Positions 51,269-61,327 are shown, counted from the first letter of the stretch. The stretch: DNA of 63,341 nt from Streptomyces tailanensis (GCF_008386495.1 NZ_VTHJ01000058.1:1-63341); one strand, 5' to 3'. Translations and numbers: made by a program. The notes: generated by a model not told the origin, from the sequence alone.

Positions 51269-52819
51269 GTGACAACCTCTCCGTTGATTCAGGATCAGAA
51301 GCCGGGAGCAGCCCGCCGGGAGGGGCACCCCGGCATCGCGCTCACCGTCATCGCGGCCTGCCAACTCATGGTGGTACTCGACGCGACGATTGTGAACATC
51401 GCGCTACCGCACATTCAAGACGCGCTCAAGTTCAGCACCACCGACCTGACATGGGTGGTCAGCGCCTACACGCTGACCTTCGGCGGTCTGCTGCTGCTCG
51501 GCGGCCGGGCCGGTGACATCCTCGGCCGCCGCCGCGTGTTCATGACCGGAATTCTCCTCTTCACGCTCGCCTCGCTGCTCGGCGGATTCGCCCAGGAGCC
51601 CTGGCAGCTGCTGGCGGCGCGCGCCCTCCAGGGCATCGGAGGCGCGATAGCGTCCCCGACCTCGCTGGCTCTGATCACCACGACGTTTCCCGAAGGCCCG
51701 GAGCGCAACCGGGCCTTCGGCGTCTTCGCCGCGGTCTCCGCCGGTGGCGGTGCCATCGGTCTGCTCGCCGGCGGCATGCTCACCGAGTGGCTCGACTGGC
51801 GGTGGGTGCTCTTCGTCAACGTACCCATCGGTGTGCTGATCGCCGTGCTCACGCCGATGTACATCAGCGAGTCGGAGCGGCACCCCGGGCGGTTCGACAT
51901 CGCGGGGGCGCTCACCTCGACAGCCGGTATGGCATCACTCGTCTACGGTTTCATCCGCGCGGCGGAGGACGGCTGGCGGGACGGCCTGACGATCGGTTCC
52001 TTCGGGGCAGCCGCGGTCCTGCTGCTGGCGTTCGCCTTCACCGAGACCCGGGCCAAGGAGCCGATCACCCCGCTGAGGATGTTCGCTGAGCGGAACCGCT
52101 CGGGCACGTACGTGATCATGCTGAGCCTGGCCGCGGCGATGTTCGGCATGTTCTTCTTCATCGTGCTGTTCGTACAGAACGTGCTGCAGTACACGCCGAT
52201 CAAGGCCGGTCTGGCCTTCCTTCCGGTGACCGTCGCGATCGTCACGGGCGCGGGGCTGTCGCAGCGGTTCCTACCGGTGCTCGGGCCCAAACCGTTCATG
52301 GTGGTCGGTTCGACCCTCGTCGCGCTCGGCCTTACCTGGCAGACCTTCATCAGCCCCGACAGCTCGTACGTCGGTGGGGTGCTCGGCCCCATGCTGGTGT
52401 TCGGTTTCGGCATGGGTCTGAACTTCGTGACGCTCACCCTGACCGCCGTCTCCGGGGTCGCCCCGCACGAAGCGGGCGCGGCGTCCGGCCTGCTCAATGT
52501 CACGCAGCAGGTGGGCGGTTCGCTCGGGCTGGCCATCCTCACCACGGTCTTCGGCACGGCCAGCCGTGACGAGGGGGAGAAGCAGGTGCAGCTCTTCATG
52601 ACGGAGGGCACGGCGGAGCAGAAGGCCGAGTTCGCCAGGACCCAGCAACTGCCCGCTCCCTGGAGTCACGAAGTGCTCGCCCAGGGCATCGCGACGGCGT
52701 TCGTCCCCGCCGTCGCGATGGCCGTGCTCGCTCTGGTCACCGCCGTGTTGGTGATCAGGGTCCGCAAGAGCGACCTGGACGCCCTGGCCGGCACGGCAGG
52801 ACCCGCCGCCGGAGGCTGA
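51269..52819 (+). CDS. MFS multidrug exporter (DHA2/EmrB type)
   Basis: A 516-residue proton-driven efflux pump with about 14 hydrophobic helices. The DHA2 motif LDATIVNIALP is at the end of TM1. GRAGDILGRRRVF (motif A) and GAIGLLAGGMLTEWLDWRWVLFVNVPIG (motif C region) follow. Members export drugs, dyes or secondary metabolites. The start is the GTG at 51269, with GGGGGA upstream. Repression by the divergent TetR through two operators is expected. Confidence 0.92.
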   Translation: MTTSPLIQDQKPGAARREGHPGIALTVIAACQLMVVLDATIVNIALPHIQDALKFSTTDLTWVVSAYTLTFGGLLLLGGRAGDILGRRRVFMTGILLFTLASLLGGFAQEPWQLLAARALQGIGGAIASPTSLALITTTFPEGPERNRAFGVFAAVSAGGGAIGLLAGGMLTEWLDWRWVLFVNVPIGVLIAVLTPMYISESERHPGRFDIAGALTSTAGMASLVYGFIRAAEDGWRDGLTIGSFGAAAVLLLAFAFTETRAKEPITPLRMFAERNRSGTYVIMLSLAAAMFGMFFFIVLFVQNVLQYTPIKAGLAFLPVTVAIVTGAGLSQRFLPVLGPKPFMVVGSTLVALGLTWQTFISPDSSYVGGVLGPMLVFGFGMGLNFVTLTLTAVSGVAPHEAGAASGLLNVTQQVGGSLGLAILTTVFGTASRDEGEKQVQLFMTEGTAEQKAEFARTQQLPAPWSHEVLAQGIATAFVPAVAMAVLALVTAVLVIRVRKSDLDALAGTAGPAAGG

Positions 52820-52837
52820 CAGGCACCGAGGACGGCC

Positions 52838-52873
52838 GGACCACGCCCGGAGACCGACAGCAGGGCGTGGTCC
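52838..52873. terminator. Bidirectional hairpin terminator
   Basis: GGACCACGCCC (52838-52848) pairs perfectly with GGGCGTGGTCC (52863-52873) between the convergent MFS and DUF4173-type genes. Confidence 0.85.
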
Positions 52874-52887
52874 AGCCGCGGCGGGCC

Positions 52888-54492
52888 TCAGGGGAACAGC
52901 AAATCGGCCTCCCGCTCACCGCACTCCAGCGCGCTCGCCCCCTCCGACAGCGGCCGCGCGTCGAGGATGCGCCGGGCTTCGGCGTCCCCCCAACTCGTGG
53001 CGTACCAAGGGAGGTTCGCCTCGTCCATGTCGAACTTGATGTCCCGCAGCGCGCACGACCGCAGGGGCTCCTCAAGTCGGTCCAGGGCCGGTACGGCGTC
53101 GGCGGACAGCCCCTGGGCGTACTCGAGGTCGAACCGGCCCGTGTCCTCGTACCGCTGCACATTGCGCTCGGCGATCAGCGCGTCCGGCGACACGAACCCG
53201 AACACGAGCACTCCGGCGACCGCACCGGCCGCGACGGCACGCGGCAGCCAGCGGGCTCCCCACACCCCGGCAGCCATGATGAGCACGATGACCAGGCCGA
53301 GCCAGAGCTCCATGGCCAGCACCGAGATCCTCAGTCGCGTCAGCCCATAGGCCTCCACATACATGTCCATACGTCGCACAGCGGATGCCACGACAACGAG
53401 CGCCAGCGCGCACAGAGTTCCCAGCACACCACGCACGAGCGTTCGGTCACTCGATCGAGTACGCGGCGCCCAGCGCAGGGCCACTACGATGACCAGCAGG
53501 GTGAGCAGTGTGACCATGAGCAGCTGCCAGAAGCCCTGACGCGCGTACTCGGCGTACGTCTGTCCGGTCTCCTCCAACACGGCGTCGTGGCCACCGAAGA
53601 GCACGGCGAGCTGGACGGCGTTGAAGACGGCGAAGAGCGCGACGAGCCCGATCAGCGGCAGCGCCCACTCGACGCGGCCGCGCGCCCGTCCCGCCGGTAC
53701 CTGGACCCGGTCCCAGTGGGCCGGCGCGGCCGCCGTACGAGCCGCCGCGAGGGTCCCGAACAGGCCCACCATGAGGAGCAGGACCCGCCAGGGCCCGTCG
53801 GACACGGAGACGTCGGGCACCAACGCGCCGAGCAGGTCCGCGAAGGCCGCGTCCGCGCCGGCGAACAACGCCCCGAAGACGAACAGCAGCACCGCGGCCA
53901 CGACCAGCGCCCGCAGCAGCGGTCCCAGGCGGCCCCGGTCACCACCGACCCGCTCGCGCAGCCCCTGCCAGGCCCAGGCCGGGCCGGTGACCACGGAGGT
54001 GAACACACCGATCGGGCCGAGCAGGACGGCGGGCCAGGTACGGCCGCCGTGCAGCGCGAGCGAGCCCGCCGCCAGCGAGGTGACAACGGCGAGGAACGAG
54101 GGCCACTCGGCGGCGCGCACCGTGGGCACGAGCAGCAGGGCGAGCCCGCCGACGCCCCAGACGAGCGCCCACGGGCGCGGACGCCGACCCGCCCGCCGTC
54201 CGGCGAAGTACACGGCCAGCGTGGCGGGCACGGCGACGACGAGCAGATTGACCGCCATCCCCTCGCCGAGCAACCACATGCTGAGGAGGCCGGTGGCCAA
54301 CGCGGCCCACAGGGTCGCGGTGCGGATCGGCGCGGGTTCTTCCAGCCCGAGGCCCCTTGCCCCGGGCGATGCGGGCGGCGCGGACGGCGGTCCGCCCGCC
54401 GCGACCGAACGGCGCTGTTCCTCCGCCGCCCGTTCTCCGGACGCCGATCCCTTGGGCTCGGACGTGGACGGCGTGGACGGTGTTTCGGACAC
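52888..54492 (-). CDS. DUF4173/DUF4153-type membrane protein
   Basis: A 534-residue protein. A disordered Ser/Pro/Ala-rich N-terminus (1-55) is followed by about 12 membrane helices (60-460) and a soluble C-terminal domain (about 465-534) rich in Asp/Glu/Arg. It fits the DUF4153/DUF4173 family of unknown function. The ATYAEYARQGFWQLLMV segment is the family's most conserved part (here QTYAEYARQGFWQL). The start is the GTG at 54492, with GGAGGGGG upstream. No obvious functional link to neighbours. Confidence 0.8.
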   Translation of the reverse strand: MSETPSTPSTSEPKGSASGERAAEEQRRSVAAGGPPSAPPASPGARGLGLEEPAPIRTATLWAALATGLLSMWLLGEGMAVNLLVVAVPATLAVYFAGRRAGRRPRPWALVWGVGGLALLLVPTVRAAEWPSFLAVVTSLAAGSLALHGGRTWPAVLLGPIGVFTSVVTGPAWAWQGLRERVGGDRGRLGPLLRALVVAAVLLFVFGALFAGADAAFADLLGALVPDVSVSDGPWRVLLLMVGLFGTLAAARTAAAPAHWDRVQVPAGRARGRVEWALPLIGLVALFAVFNAVQLAVLFGGHDAVLEETGQTYAEYARQGFWQLLMVTLLTLLVIVVALRWAPRTRSSDRTLVRGVLGTLCALALVVVASAVRRMDMYVEAYGLTRLRISVLAMELWLGLVIVLIMAAGVWGARWLPRAVAAGAVAGVLVFGFVSPDALIAERNVQRYEDTGRFDLEYAQGLSADAVPALDRLEEPLRSCALRDIKFDMDEANLPWYATSWGDAEARRILDARPLSEGASALECGEREADLLFP

Positions 54493-54745
54493 GGGACCCC
54501 CTCCCCCGACCGGCCCTCGGCGCCCACCGTACGCAGCGTGCCGCTGCGGCAGAAGGCCGGTGGCCGGTGTCTCGTCGCCGCGTCATGATCAACAGGCGGC
54601 GTGGCGGAAAGGGTATGCAGGGAGAGAGCCCTCAGCGGCAGCCGAGGACCGCACTGTGGCAGTCCTGTGACAGTTGAGGCGGTTGTGGCAGCCGCGATCC
54701 GGGAACCACGTCCCGCTCCGGCCCGCCGGCCCAGCGACAAGCCGG

Positions 54746-55648
54746 CTAGCCCACCGACAACCAGCCCGGCAGCCCTTCGGTCTGCTCCACCCAGGCCTCA
54801 GGAGGCGTCCCGGCCTTTCCGGAGGCGACCACTCCCCCGACGATCGCGCAGGTCGTATCGACGTCGCCGCCCACCTGGGCCGTCGTCCAGAAGGCCTGTT
54901 CGTAGTCACCGAGGGCGCGTGCGGCCGACCAGAGCGCGAACGGCACGGTGTCATGCGCCGTCGTACGCCGCCCACAGCCCAGTACGGCGGCGACAGTGTC
55001 GGCGTCGCCGTAGTCGAGCAGGTCCCGTGCGCGCCGCAGGCCCGCTCCGACGGCGCTCTTCGGGACGAGAGCGATGACGCCGTCGAGGAGCGCGCCGGCG
55101 CTCGGCGGTCCCGCCGGGTCGGCCGCGAAGGCGGCGGCCGCGGCGACGGCCATGGCGCCGACGACCGCCTCACGGTGCTGGTGGGTGGGGTACGCCGAGA
55201 TCTCCGCCTGGTGCGTCGCCTGCTCGGGATCGCCCGCGTACCAGGCCCCCAGCGGCGCGATCCGCATGGCCGCGCCGTTGCCCCAGGAGCCCTGGCCGTT
55301 GAAGAGCGCGGAGGCCAGCTCACGCCAGTCGCCGCCCTCGCGGACCAGGCGCAGCAGGCGGTTGACCGCGGGCCCATAGCCCCGGTCGAAGTCGTGGTGC
55401 ACGGCGAAGGAGCGGGCGAGCTCGTCCTGGTCGATCCGGTGGTGGGCCGCGAGGACGGCCACGACGGAGCAGGCCATCTCGGTGTCGTCGGTCCACTGCC
55501 ACGGAGCGGGCGGCGTCTCGCGGCGCTTGAGCAGCGGATAGTTCGCGGGCACGAAGTACTGCGAGCCCAGCGCGTCCCCCACCGCGAGTCCGCGCAGGCT
55601 GGCCAGGGCGCGCCCCAGGCGGCCGTCGGAAGAGGAGTCAGCGGTCAT
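54746..55648 (-). CDS. ADP-ribosylglycohydrolase family protein
   Basis: A 300-residue DraG/ARH-type enzyme. Metal-binding motifs are GLAVGDALGS, WTDDTEM (residues 52-58) and GGDVDTTCAIVGG near 262-274. Relatives remove ADP-ribose from proteins or nucleic acids, or hydrolyse related N-glycosides. It is likely cytoplasmic. It lies 12 bp downstream of the histidine phosphatase gene and is probably co-transcribed with it. Confidence 0.9.
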   Translation of the reverse strand: MTADSSSDGRLGRALASLRGLAVGDALGSQYFVPANYPLLKRRETPPAPWQWTDDTEMACSVVAVLAAHHRIDQDELARSFAVHHDFDRGYGPAVNRLLRLVREGGDWRELASALFNGQGSWGNGAAMRIAPLGAWYAGDPEQATHQAEISAYPTHQHREAVVGAMAVAAAAAFAADPAGPPSAGALLDGVIALVPKSAVGAGLRRARDLLDYGDADTVAAVLGCGRRTTAHDTVPFALWSAARALGDYEQAFWTTAQVGGDVDTTCAIVGGVVASGKAGTPPEAWVEQTEGLPGWLSVG

Positions 55649-55660
55649 CGCACTGCCACT

Positions 55661-56320
55661 TTAACCGGTGGGTCCGTACGATTCCGGGTCTCGCCAGCGG
55701 TCGAACGGCCGGTCGAGCGTGTAGCGGCCGTCGTCTCCGAGAACGAGCATCCGCATCTCCGCGTTCCCCGGGTTCGACAGCGACTCGAACTCCGCGACGG
55801 TCCAGTGGAACCACCGCATGCAGAACAGCCGCATGGCGAGCCCATGGGTGACGAGCAGGACGTTCGGCGGATGATCGGGGTCCTCGAAACTGCGGAACAG
55901 GCTCTCCAGGAAGCCACCGACCCGGTCGTACACGTCGGCGCCGGACTCGCCCTGCGCGAAGCGGTAGAAGAAGTGCCCGTACGCGTCCCGATAGGACTTC
56001 TGGAGTCGTACGTCGTCGGGGTCCTGCCAGTTGCCCCAGTCCTGCTCGCGCAGTCGGGGCTCCTCGCGGACGCGCACCTGTTCGGGGTTCAGGTGAAAGG
56101 CCTGGAACGTCTCGTGCGTCCGGCGATACGGAGAGACGTAGACGCTGACACGCTCGCTTCCGAAGATCTCGCGCAGCCGTTTTCCGGTCTCCTCGGCCTG
56201 CTGCCAGCCCCGCTCGGTGAGCGCCAGGGCATGGTCGGGCTCGCGTTCGTACACGGTGTCATCAACATTGCCCGTTGACTCCCCGTGTCGGACAAGGACG
56301 ATGCGCCGTGGTCGTGCCAT
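55661..56320 (-). CDS. Histidine phosphatase family protein
   Basis: A 219-residue phosphoglycerate-mutase-like phosphatase. The phospho-acceptor His lies in LVRHGEST (residues 9-16). Arg in SPYRRTHET, Glu in REQDWGNWQ, and the second His in VTHGLAMR complete the active site. The substrate is unknown. The start is the ATG at 56320. It is upstream of the ADP-ribosylglycohydrolase gene, with a 12-bp gap. Confidence 0.9.
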   Translation of the reverse strand: MARPRRIVLVRHGESTGNVDDTVYEREPDHALALTERGWQQAEETGKRLREIFGSERVSVYVSPYRRTHETFQAFHLNPEQVRVREEPRLREQDWGNWQDPDDVRLQKSYRDAYGHFFYRFAQGESGADVYDRVGGFLESLFRSFEDPDHPPNVLLVTHGLAMRLFCMRWFHWTVAEFESLSNPGNAEMRMLVLGDDGRYTLDRPFDRWRDPESYGPTG

Positions 56321-56463
56321 GCCAAAACCCTAAAGGGGGCGAGGGCGTATCGAGCACTCGTCCGGGTTCCATAAGGCGTAGGTCACACATGTCCTGCACA
56401 TCAGGACGCCAAGACGATGGCTCGAACCTCCAAACTGTCCGGAACTCGAATCTCTGCCCGCCC

Positions 56464-57069
56464 TCAGACCGTCCAGCTAGGTTCCAGCTCCACGATGTCG
56501 CCCGCGAGAGCGGCGACGTCCGCTTCGATCTGGGCCCGCAGGGCGAGGCGTTCGATGCGTTCGACGCGGTACTTTCCGTGCTCGGCGGCCGACTGCCACA
56601 TGGATAGGATCATGAACTCGTGGCCGGGCGCCTCACCGAACAGACCGCGCACCATGCCCGGCGAGCCGGCCATCGCGGGGTTCCAGACCTTCTCCTGCAT
56701 CAGCGCGAAGTGCTCGGCCCGCTCCTCGTGGACACGGCAGTGCGCCACCCGCACCAGATCGGCGTCCGTGAAACGCGGCTCGAAGCCGGTCTTCACATCG
56801 AATCGATGGTCGAAGAGCTTGACCTGCATGTCCTTGTAGGTGCCCGACTGCGAGGCGGCGAGCCGGTCGTGGGAGCGCGCCATGAAGGAGTCGTAGAAGG
56901 CCCGGCTCTCCCAGAAGGAGAAGATGTGTGCCACCCCGGGTCGTGCCCGGCTCCAGCCCCCACCCTGTCCACGGAAACCCGGCTCCCCCAGAAGCCCCGC
57001 CCACTTTCGCTGCCCCCGCTCGAAACCGCGGCGGTCGACCACGGTGCAGCGAATCCACTTGACCAGCAC
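56464..57069 (-). CDS. YdbC-like (DUF4937) protein
   Basis: A 201-residue protein with a dimeric alpha/beta-barrel-like repeat (VLVKWIRCTV near the N-terminus and LVRVAHCRVHEERAEHFALMQEKVWNP in the second half). This is the layout of YdbC/DUF4937 proteins, related to antibiotic-biosynthesis-monooxygenase folds. The start is the GTG at 57069, because the in-frame sequence upstream is not similar. The ribosome-binding site is weak. The function is unknown. Confidence 0.75.
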   Translation of the reverse strand: MLVKWIRCTVVDRRGFERGQRKWAGLLGEPGFRGQGGGWSRARPGVAHIFSFWESRAFYDSFMARSHDRLAASQSGTYKDMQVKLFDHRFDVKTGFEPRFTDADLVRVAHCRVHEERAEHFALMQEKVWNPAMAGSPGMVRGLFGEAPGHEFMILSMWQSAAEHGKYRVERIERLALRAQIEADVAALAGDIVELEPSWTV

Positions 57070-57223
57070 CGCGCCATGGTAAGGCCACGGAGCGTGGCGC
57101 CGGTCACTCTCCGGCCGGTTGCACCCGGGCGAACGCCCCCGCGCGCGTGGGAAGATGGGCAACTGGCCTGGACTGCGAGGTGGTTCGGCCCGCAAGCACC
57201 GGAGAACGGGGAGGAGAGTTCTG

Positions 57224-57757
57224 TTGAACGGCCTCAACAAGGGCATCCGCAAGGTCGAGGTGGCGGTGAAGTGGGATCCGAGCCCCGCCGGGCAGCCGCC
57301 CACGGATCTCGACATCATCGCGGCGACCTACACCGCGGCCGATCCGAACGGGAGTCCGGCCTATGTCGTCCACTTCGACAGCCGCTCGCCCGACGGCACC
57401 ATCACCCTCAACCGCGAAAGCTCGACCGGTCAGGGCTTCGGCTGGGACGAGGTCATGACGGTGGAGCTGAACCGCCTCGACACCCGCTACGGGCGCGTGG
57501 TGATCGGTGTGGCCATACAGCAGGGCAGCGGCCACAAGACCTTCGTCAACGTCCACAAGCCGGGCCTGCGCATCCGTGAGGGCTACACGGTCCTGGCGGA
57601 GGACGACTTCGGCGGCGTCCTCGGTGCGACGGCCGCCACCGTGGCCGAGTTCGTACGGGACGCCTCCGGCGAGTGGACCTTCCACCCGGGCATCCACGGC
57701 TACGACGAGGACCCGGCAACCTTCGCACGCCTCATGGGCGCCCCTCGCGAATCCTGA
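57224..57757 (+). CDS. TerD-family protein
   Basis: A 177-residue calcium-binding TerD-like protein related to tellurium resistance and stress proteins. The core contains KVEVAVKWDPSP, the acidic loop DLDIIAAT and the second DEVMTVELNRLDTRYGRVVIGVAIQQ. The start is the TTG at 57224 because GGGGAGGAG at 57208-57216 is properly spaced. Longer readings are basic and unrelated. It could be an operon with the NTF2-like gene, 19 bp downstream. Confidence 0.88.
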   Translation: MNGLNKGIRKVEVAVKWDPSPAGQPPTDLDIIAATYTAADPNGSPAYVVHFDSRSPDGTITLNRESSTGQGFGWDEVMTVELNRLDTRYGRVVIGVAIQQGSGHKTFVNVHKPGLRIREGYTVLAEDDFGGVLGATAATVAEFVRDASGEWTFHPGIHGYDEDPATFARLMGAPRES

Positions 57758-57776
57758 ACCGGGTGACGGAGCAGCC

Positions 57777-58193
57777 ATGGGCGAACCCGAGAACACACAG
57801 CTGATGCAGCGCATCTTCGCCGGGCTGGCGGAAGGCGACGGCCGACCTCTCGCCGAGAGCCTCGCCGACGACTTCCGCTGGACGATCATCGGCTCGACGA
57901 AATGGTCCGGGACCTACGAAGGCAAACAGGCGGTCCTCAACAAGCTCTTCCGTCCCCTGCTCGCACAGTTCGCGGACAAATACACCAACACCGCGCAACG
58001 CTTCGTCGCCGCCGGCGACTACGTGGTGGTGGAGTGCAGCGGCAGCGCCACCACCACGGAGGGGAAGCCCTACAACAACACGTACTGCTGGGTCTGCCAC
58101 ATCGAAGAGGGAAAGTTGCAAGCACTCACCGAGTACTGCGACACCGACCTCATAGCCAGAACGCTGGGCGACCCGGGCGACCTGAAGCCCTGA
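57777..58193 (+). CDS. NTF2/SnoaL-like protein
   Basis: A 138-residue nuclear-transport-factor-2 fold protein. FAGLAEGDGRPLAESLADDFRWTIIGSTKWSGTYEGK and a C-terminal ITEY-type strand (here LQALTEYCDTDLIARTLG) are typical. Such proteins are ketosteroid-isomerase-like enzymes, dehydratases or simple ligand binders. The start is the ATG at 57777; a weak GGAGC precedes it. It follows TerD closely and ends before a bidirectional terminator. Confidence 0.87.
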   Translation: MGEPENTQLMQRIFAGLAEGDGRPLAESLADDFRWTIIGSTKWSGTYEGKQAVLNKLFRPLLAQFADKYTNTAQRFVAAGDYVVVECSGSATTTEGKPYNNTYCWVCHIEEGKLQALTEYCDTDLIARTLGDPGDLKP

Positions 58194-58204
58194 CGATCGG
58201 GAAA

Positions 58205-58242
58205 CCGAGTGGGGAGCCGAATCCTCTCGACTCCCCACTCGG
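58205..58242. terminator. Bidirectional hairpin terminator
   Basis: CCGAGTGGGGAG (58205-58216) pairs perfectly with CTCCCCACTCGG (58231-58242) between the convergent NTF2-like gene and nrdJ. Confidence 0.88.
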
Positions 58243-58275
58243 ACCGCTTACTTCACTTCTGAAGGGCGCTCAGGC

Positions 58276-61167
58276 TCAGCTGCAGCCACTGGTCGAGCCG
58301 CAGCCCTCGCAGATGTAGCAGGAGCCGGCGCGCTGCATCTTCGTACCGCAGGAGAAGCACAGCGGGGCGTCGGCCTGGATGCCCAGCTGCATCTCCACCA
58401 ACTCGGCGCTGGTGTGGGCCTGCTTCGGGGCGGGCCTGGCCGCCTCGTCGTCGGCCTTCGGGGTGGAGACGGCCTTCAGGGACTGACGCGGCGCCGACTG
58501 GGCGAGCCCCTCGACGTCGACCTCCTCCTCGATCGGCTCGTACGAACCGGTCTCCAGGTGACGCTGACGCTCCTCGGCGGAGTGGATGCCGAGCGCGGAG
58601 CGCGTCTCGAAGGGCAGGAAATCGAGCGCCAGGCGGCGGAAGATGTAGTCGACGATCGACGCGGCCATCCGCACATCCGGGTCGTCCGTCATACCGGCGG
58701 GCTCGAAGCGCATGTTCGTGAACTTCGAGACGTACGTCTCCAGCGGCACGCCGTACTGCAGTCCCACCGAGACGGCGATCGAGAAGGCGTCCATCATGCC
58801 CGCGAGGGTCGAGCCCTGCTTGGACATTTTCAGGAAGACCTCGCCCAGGCCGTCGTCCGGGTAGGAGTTGGCGATCATGTAGCCCTCGGCGCCGCCGACG
58901 GTGAAGGACGTGGTGATACCGGGACGGCCCTTCGGGAGGCGCTTGCGGACCGGACGGTACTCGACGATCTTCTCGACCGCGGTCCGGATCGTCTCCTCGG
59001 CCTTCTCGGTGATCTCGGCCTTCTCCGACTCCTTGGTCTTCGCGGAGAGCGGCTGGCCGACCTTGCAGTTGTCGCGGTAGATCGCGAGCGCCTTGACGCC
59101 GAGCTTCCAGGCCTCGAAGTAGATCTCCTCGACCTCCTCGACGGTCGCCGTCTCCGGCATGTTGACCGTCTTGGAGATGGCGCCAGAGATCCACGGCTGG
59201 ATCGCGGCCATCATGCGGACATGGCCCATCGGGGAGATGGCGCGCTCGCCCATGGCGCAGTCGAAGACCTCGTAGTGCTCCTGCTTGAGGCCCGGGGCGT
59301 CGATCACATTGCCGTGATCGGCGATGTGGGCGACGATCGCCTCGATCTGCTCCTCCTGGTAGCCCAGGCGGCGCAGGGCCTGCGGGACCGTGCCGTTGAC
59401 GATCTGCATCGAGCCGCCGCCGACCAGCTTCTTGAACTTGACCAGCGCCAGGTCCGGCTCGACACCGGTGGTGTCACAGGACATCGCGAGGCCGATGGTG
59501 CCGGTCGGGGCGAGCACGGACGCCTGCGAGTTGCGGAAGCCGTTCTTCTCGCCGAGGCGGAGGACGTCCTGCCAGGCCTCGGTGGCGGCGGCCCACACCG
59601 GGGTGTCCAGGTCGTCCATGCGGACGGCCGTGCCGTTGGCGTCGGAGTGCTGCTTCATGACGCGGTTGTGGGCGTCGGCGTTGCGGGCGTAGCCGTCGTA
59701 CGGGCCGACGACCGAGGCGAGCTCGGCGGAGCGCTTGTACGCCGTGCCGGTCATCAGGGAGGTGATGGCCCCGGCGAGGGCGCGGCCGCCGTCGGAGTCG
59801 TACGCGTGACCGGTCGCCATCAGCAGGGCGCCGAGGTTGGCGTAGCCGATGCCGAGCTGGCGGAAGGCGCGGGTGTTCTCGCCGATCTTCTGGGTCGGGA
59901 AGTCCGCGAAGCAGATGGAGATGTCCATCGCGGTGATGACGAGCTCGACGACCTTGGTGAAGCGCTCGACCTCGAAGGACTGGCTGCCCTTGCCGTCGTC
60001 CTTGAGGAACTTCATCAGGTTCAGCGAGGCGAGGTTGCAGGACGTGTTGTCCAGGTGCATGTACTCGCTGCACGGGTTCGACGCGGTGATCCGGCCGGAC
60101 TCGGGGCAGGTGTGCCAGCGGTTGATCACACCGTCGTACTGGATGCCCGGGTCGGCGCAGGCCCACGCGGCCTCGGCCATCTTGCGGAACAGCTTCTTGG
60201 CGTCGACCTTCTCGATGACCTCACCGGTCATACGGGCGCGCAGGCCGAACTCGGTGCCGTTCTCGACGGCCGTCATGAACTCGTCGTTCACACGGACCGA
60301 GTTGTTGGCGTTCTGGTACTGGACGGACGTGATGTCGTCGCCGCCCAGGTCCATGTCGAAGCCCGCGTCGCGCAGCGCGCGGATCTTCTCCTCTTCCTTC
60401 ACCTTGGTCTCGATGAAGTCCTCGACGTCCGGGTGGTCCACGTCGAGGACGACCATCTTGGCGGCGCGGCGGGTGGCGCCACCGGACTTGATCGTTCCCG
60501 CGGATGCGTCGGCGCCGCGCATGAAGGAGACCGGGCCGGAGGCGTTGCCACCGGAGGAGAGCAGTTCCTTGGAGGAGCGGATGCGGGACAGGTTCAGGCC
60601 GGCACCGGAGCCGCCCTTGAAGATCATGCCCTCTTCCTTGTACCAGTCGAGGATCGACTCCATGGAGTCGTCGACGGCCAGGATGAAGCAGGCGGAGACC
60701 TGCTGGGGCTGCGGGGTGCCCACGTTGAACCAGACGGGGCTGTTGAAGCTGAAGATCTGGTGCAGGAGGGCGTATGCCAGTTCGTGCTCGAAGATCTCGG
60801 CGTCGGCGGGCGAGGCGAAGTACTTGTAGTCCTCACCGGCCTTCCGGTACGTCTTCACGATGCGGTCGATGAGCTGCTTCAAGCTCACCTCGCGCTGCGG
60901 GGTGCCGACGGCGCCCCGGAAGTACTTGCTGGTGACGATGTTGACCGCGTTCACCGACCAGAACTCGGGGAACTCGACGCCACGCTGCTCGAAGTTGACC
61001 GAGCCGTCGCGCCAGTTGGTCATGACGACGTCACGACGCGCCCACTCCACCTCGTCGTACGGGTGCACGCCGGGGGTGGTGTGGATGCGCTCGATGCGCA
61101 GGCCCTTGCTCGCCTTGGTGCCCTTGGCGCGGGAACTCCGTGCCGGACCACTCGCCGTCTCTGTCAT
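58276..61167 (-). CDS. nrdJ: Class II (B12-dependent) ribonucleoside-diphosphate reductase
   Basis: A 963-residue adenosylcobalamin-dependent reductase that makes deoxynucleotides with or without oxygen. The catalytic barrel includes FNSPVWFNVGTPQPQQVSACFI (redox Cys), NPCSEYMHLDNTSCNLASLNL (radical Cys, Asn, Glu) and a PTGTIGLAMSCDTTGVEP loop. The C-terminus is a zinc-ribbon-like tail, CFSCGTKMQRAGSCYICEGCGSTSGCS, that carries reductant cysteines. The start is the ATG at 61167, with GGGAGG upstream. It is downstream of nrdR in one operon and is repressed by NrdR. No B12 riboswitch is visible before it. Confidence 0.95.
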   Translation of the reverse strand: MTETASGPARSSRAKGTKASKGLRIERIHTTPGVHPYDEVEWARRDVVMTNWRDGSVNFEQRGVEFPEFWSVNAVNIVTSKYFRGAVGTPQREVSLKQLIDRIVKTYRKAGEDYKYFASPADAEIFEHELAYALLHQIFSFNSPVWFNVGTPQPQQVSACFILAVDDSMESILDWYKEEGMIFKGGSGAGLNLSRIRSSKELLSSGGNASGPVSFMRGADASAGTIKSGGATRRAAKMVVLDVDHPDVEDFIETKVKEEEKIRALRDAGFDMDLGGDDITSVQYQNANNSVRVNDEFMTAVENGTEFGLRARMTGEVIEKVDAKKLFRKMAEAAWACADPGIQYDGVINRWHTCPESGRITASNPCSEYMHLDNTSCNLASLNLMKFLKDDGKGSQSFEVERFTKVVELVITAMDISICFADFPTQKIGENTRAFRQLGIGYANLGALLMATGHAYDSDGGRALAGAITSLMTGTAYKRSAELASVVGPYDGYARNADAHNRVMKQHSDANGTAVRMDDLDTPVWAAATEAWQDVLRLGEKNGFRNSQASVLAPTGTIGLAMSCDTTGVEPDLALVKFKKLVGGGSMQIVNGTVPQALRRLGYQEEQIEAIVAHIADHGNVIDAPGLKQEHYEVFDCAMGERAISPMGHVRMMAAIQPWISGAISKTVNMPETATVEEVEEIYFEAWKLGVKALAIYRDNCKVGQPLSAKTKESEKAEITEKAEETIRTAVEKIVEYRPVRKRLPKGRPGITTSFTVGGAEGYMIANSYPDDGLGEVFLKMSKQGSTLAGMMDAFSIAVSVGLQYGVPLETYVSKFTNMRFEPAGMTDDPDVRMAASIVDYIFRRLALDFLPFETRSALGIHSAEERQRHLETGSYEPIEEEVDVEGLAQSAPRQSLKAVSTPKADDEAARPAPKQAHTSAELVEMQLGIQADAPLCFSCGTKMQRAGSCYICEGCGSTSGCS

Positions 61168-61327
61168 GCCGCCTCCCTGTACGGGCGAAAACGCCCTGAA
61201 GTGCCACTTTGTTCCCGTGGCACGGTGTTCTGTCTTGTGCCGCGACCCGGCTCGCACAGCCGCTCGCGACAGGCCTGGATCGCCGCCGATCGTCCGGACC
61301 TCTTGGTCCGGCGGGGCGGCCCGCCGA

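Noticed and set aside
61168..61327. B12 riboswitch before nrdJ
   Set aside because: The short nrdR-nrdJ gap lacks a B12-box-like sequence. The known B12 riboswitch in Streptomyces belongs to the class I reductase operon.
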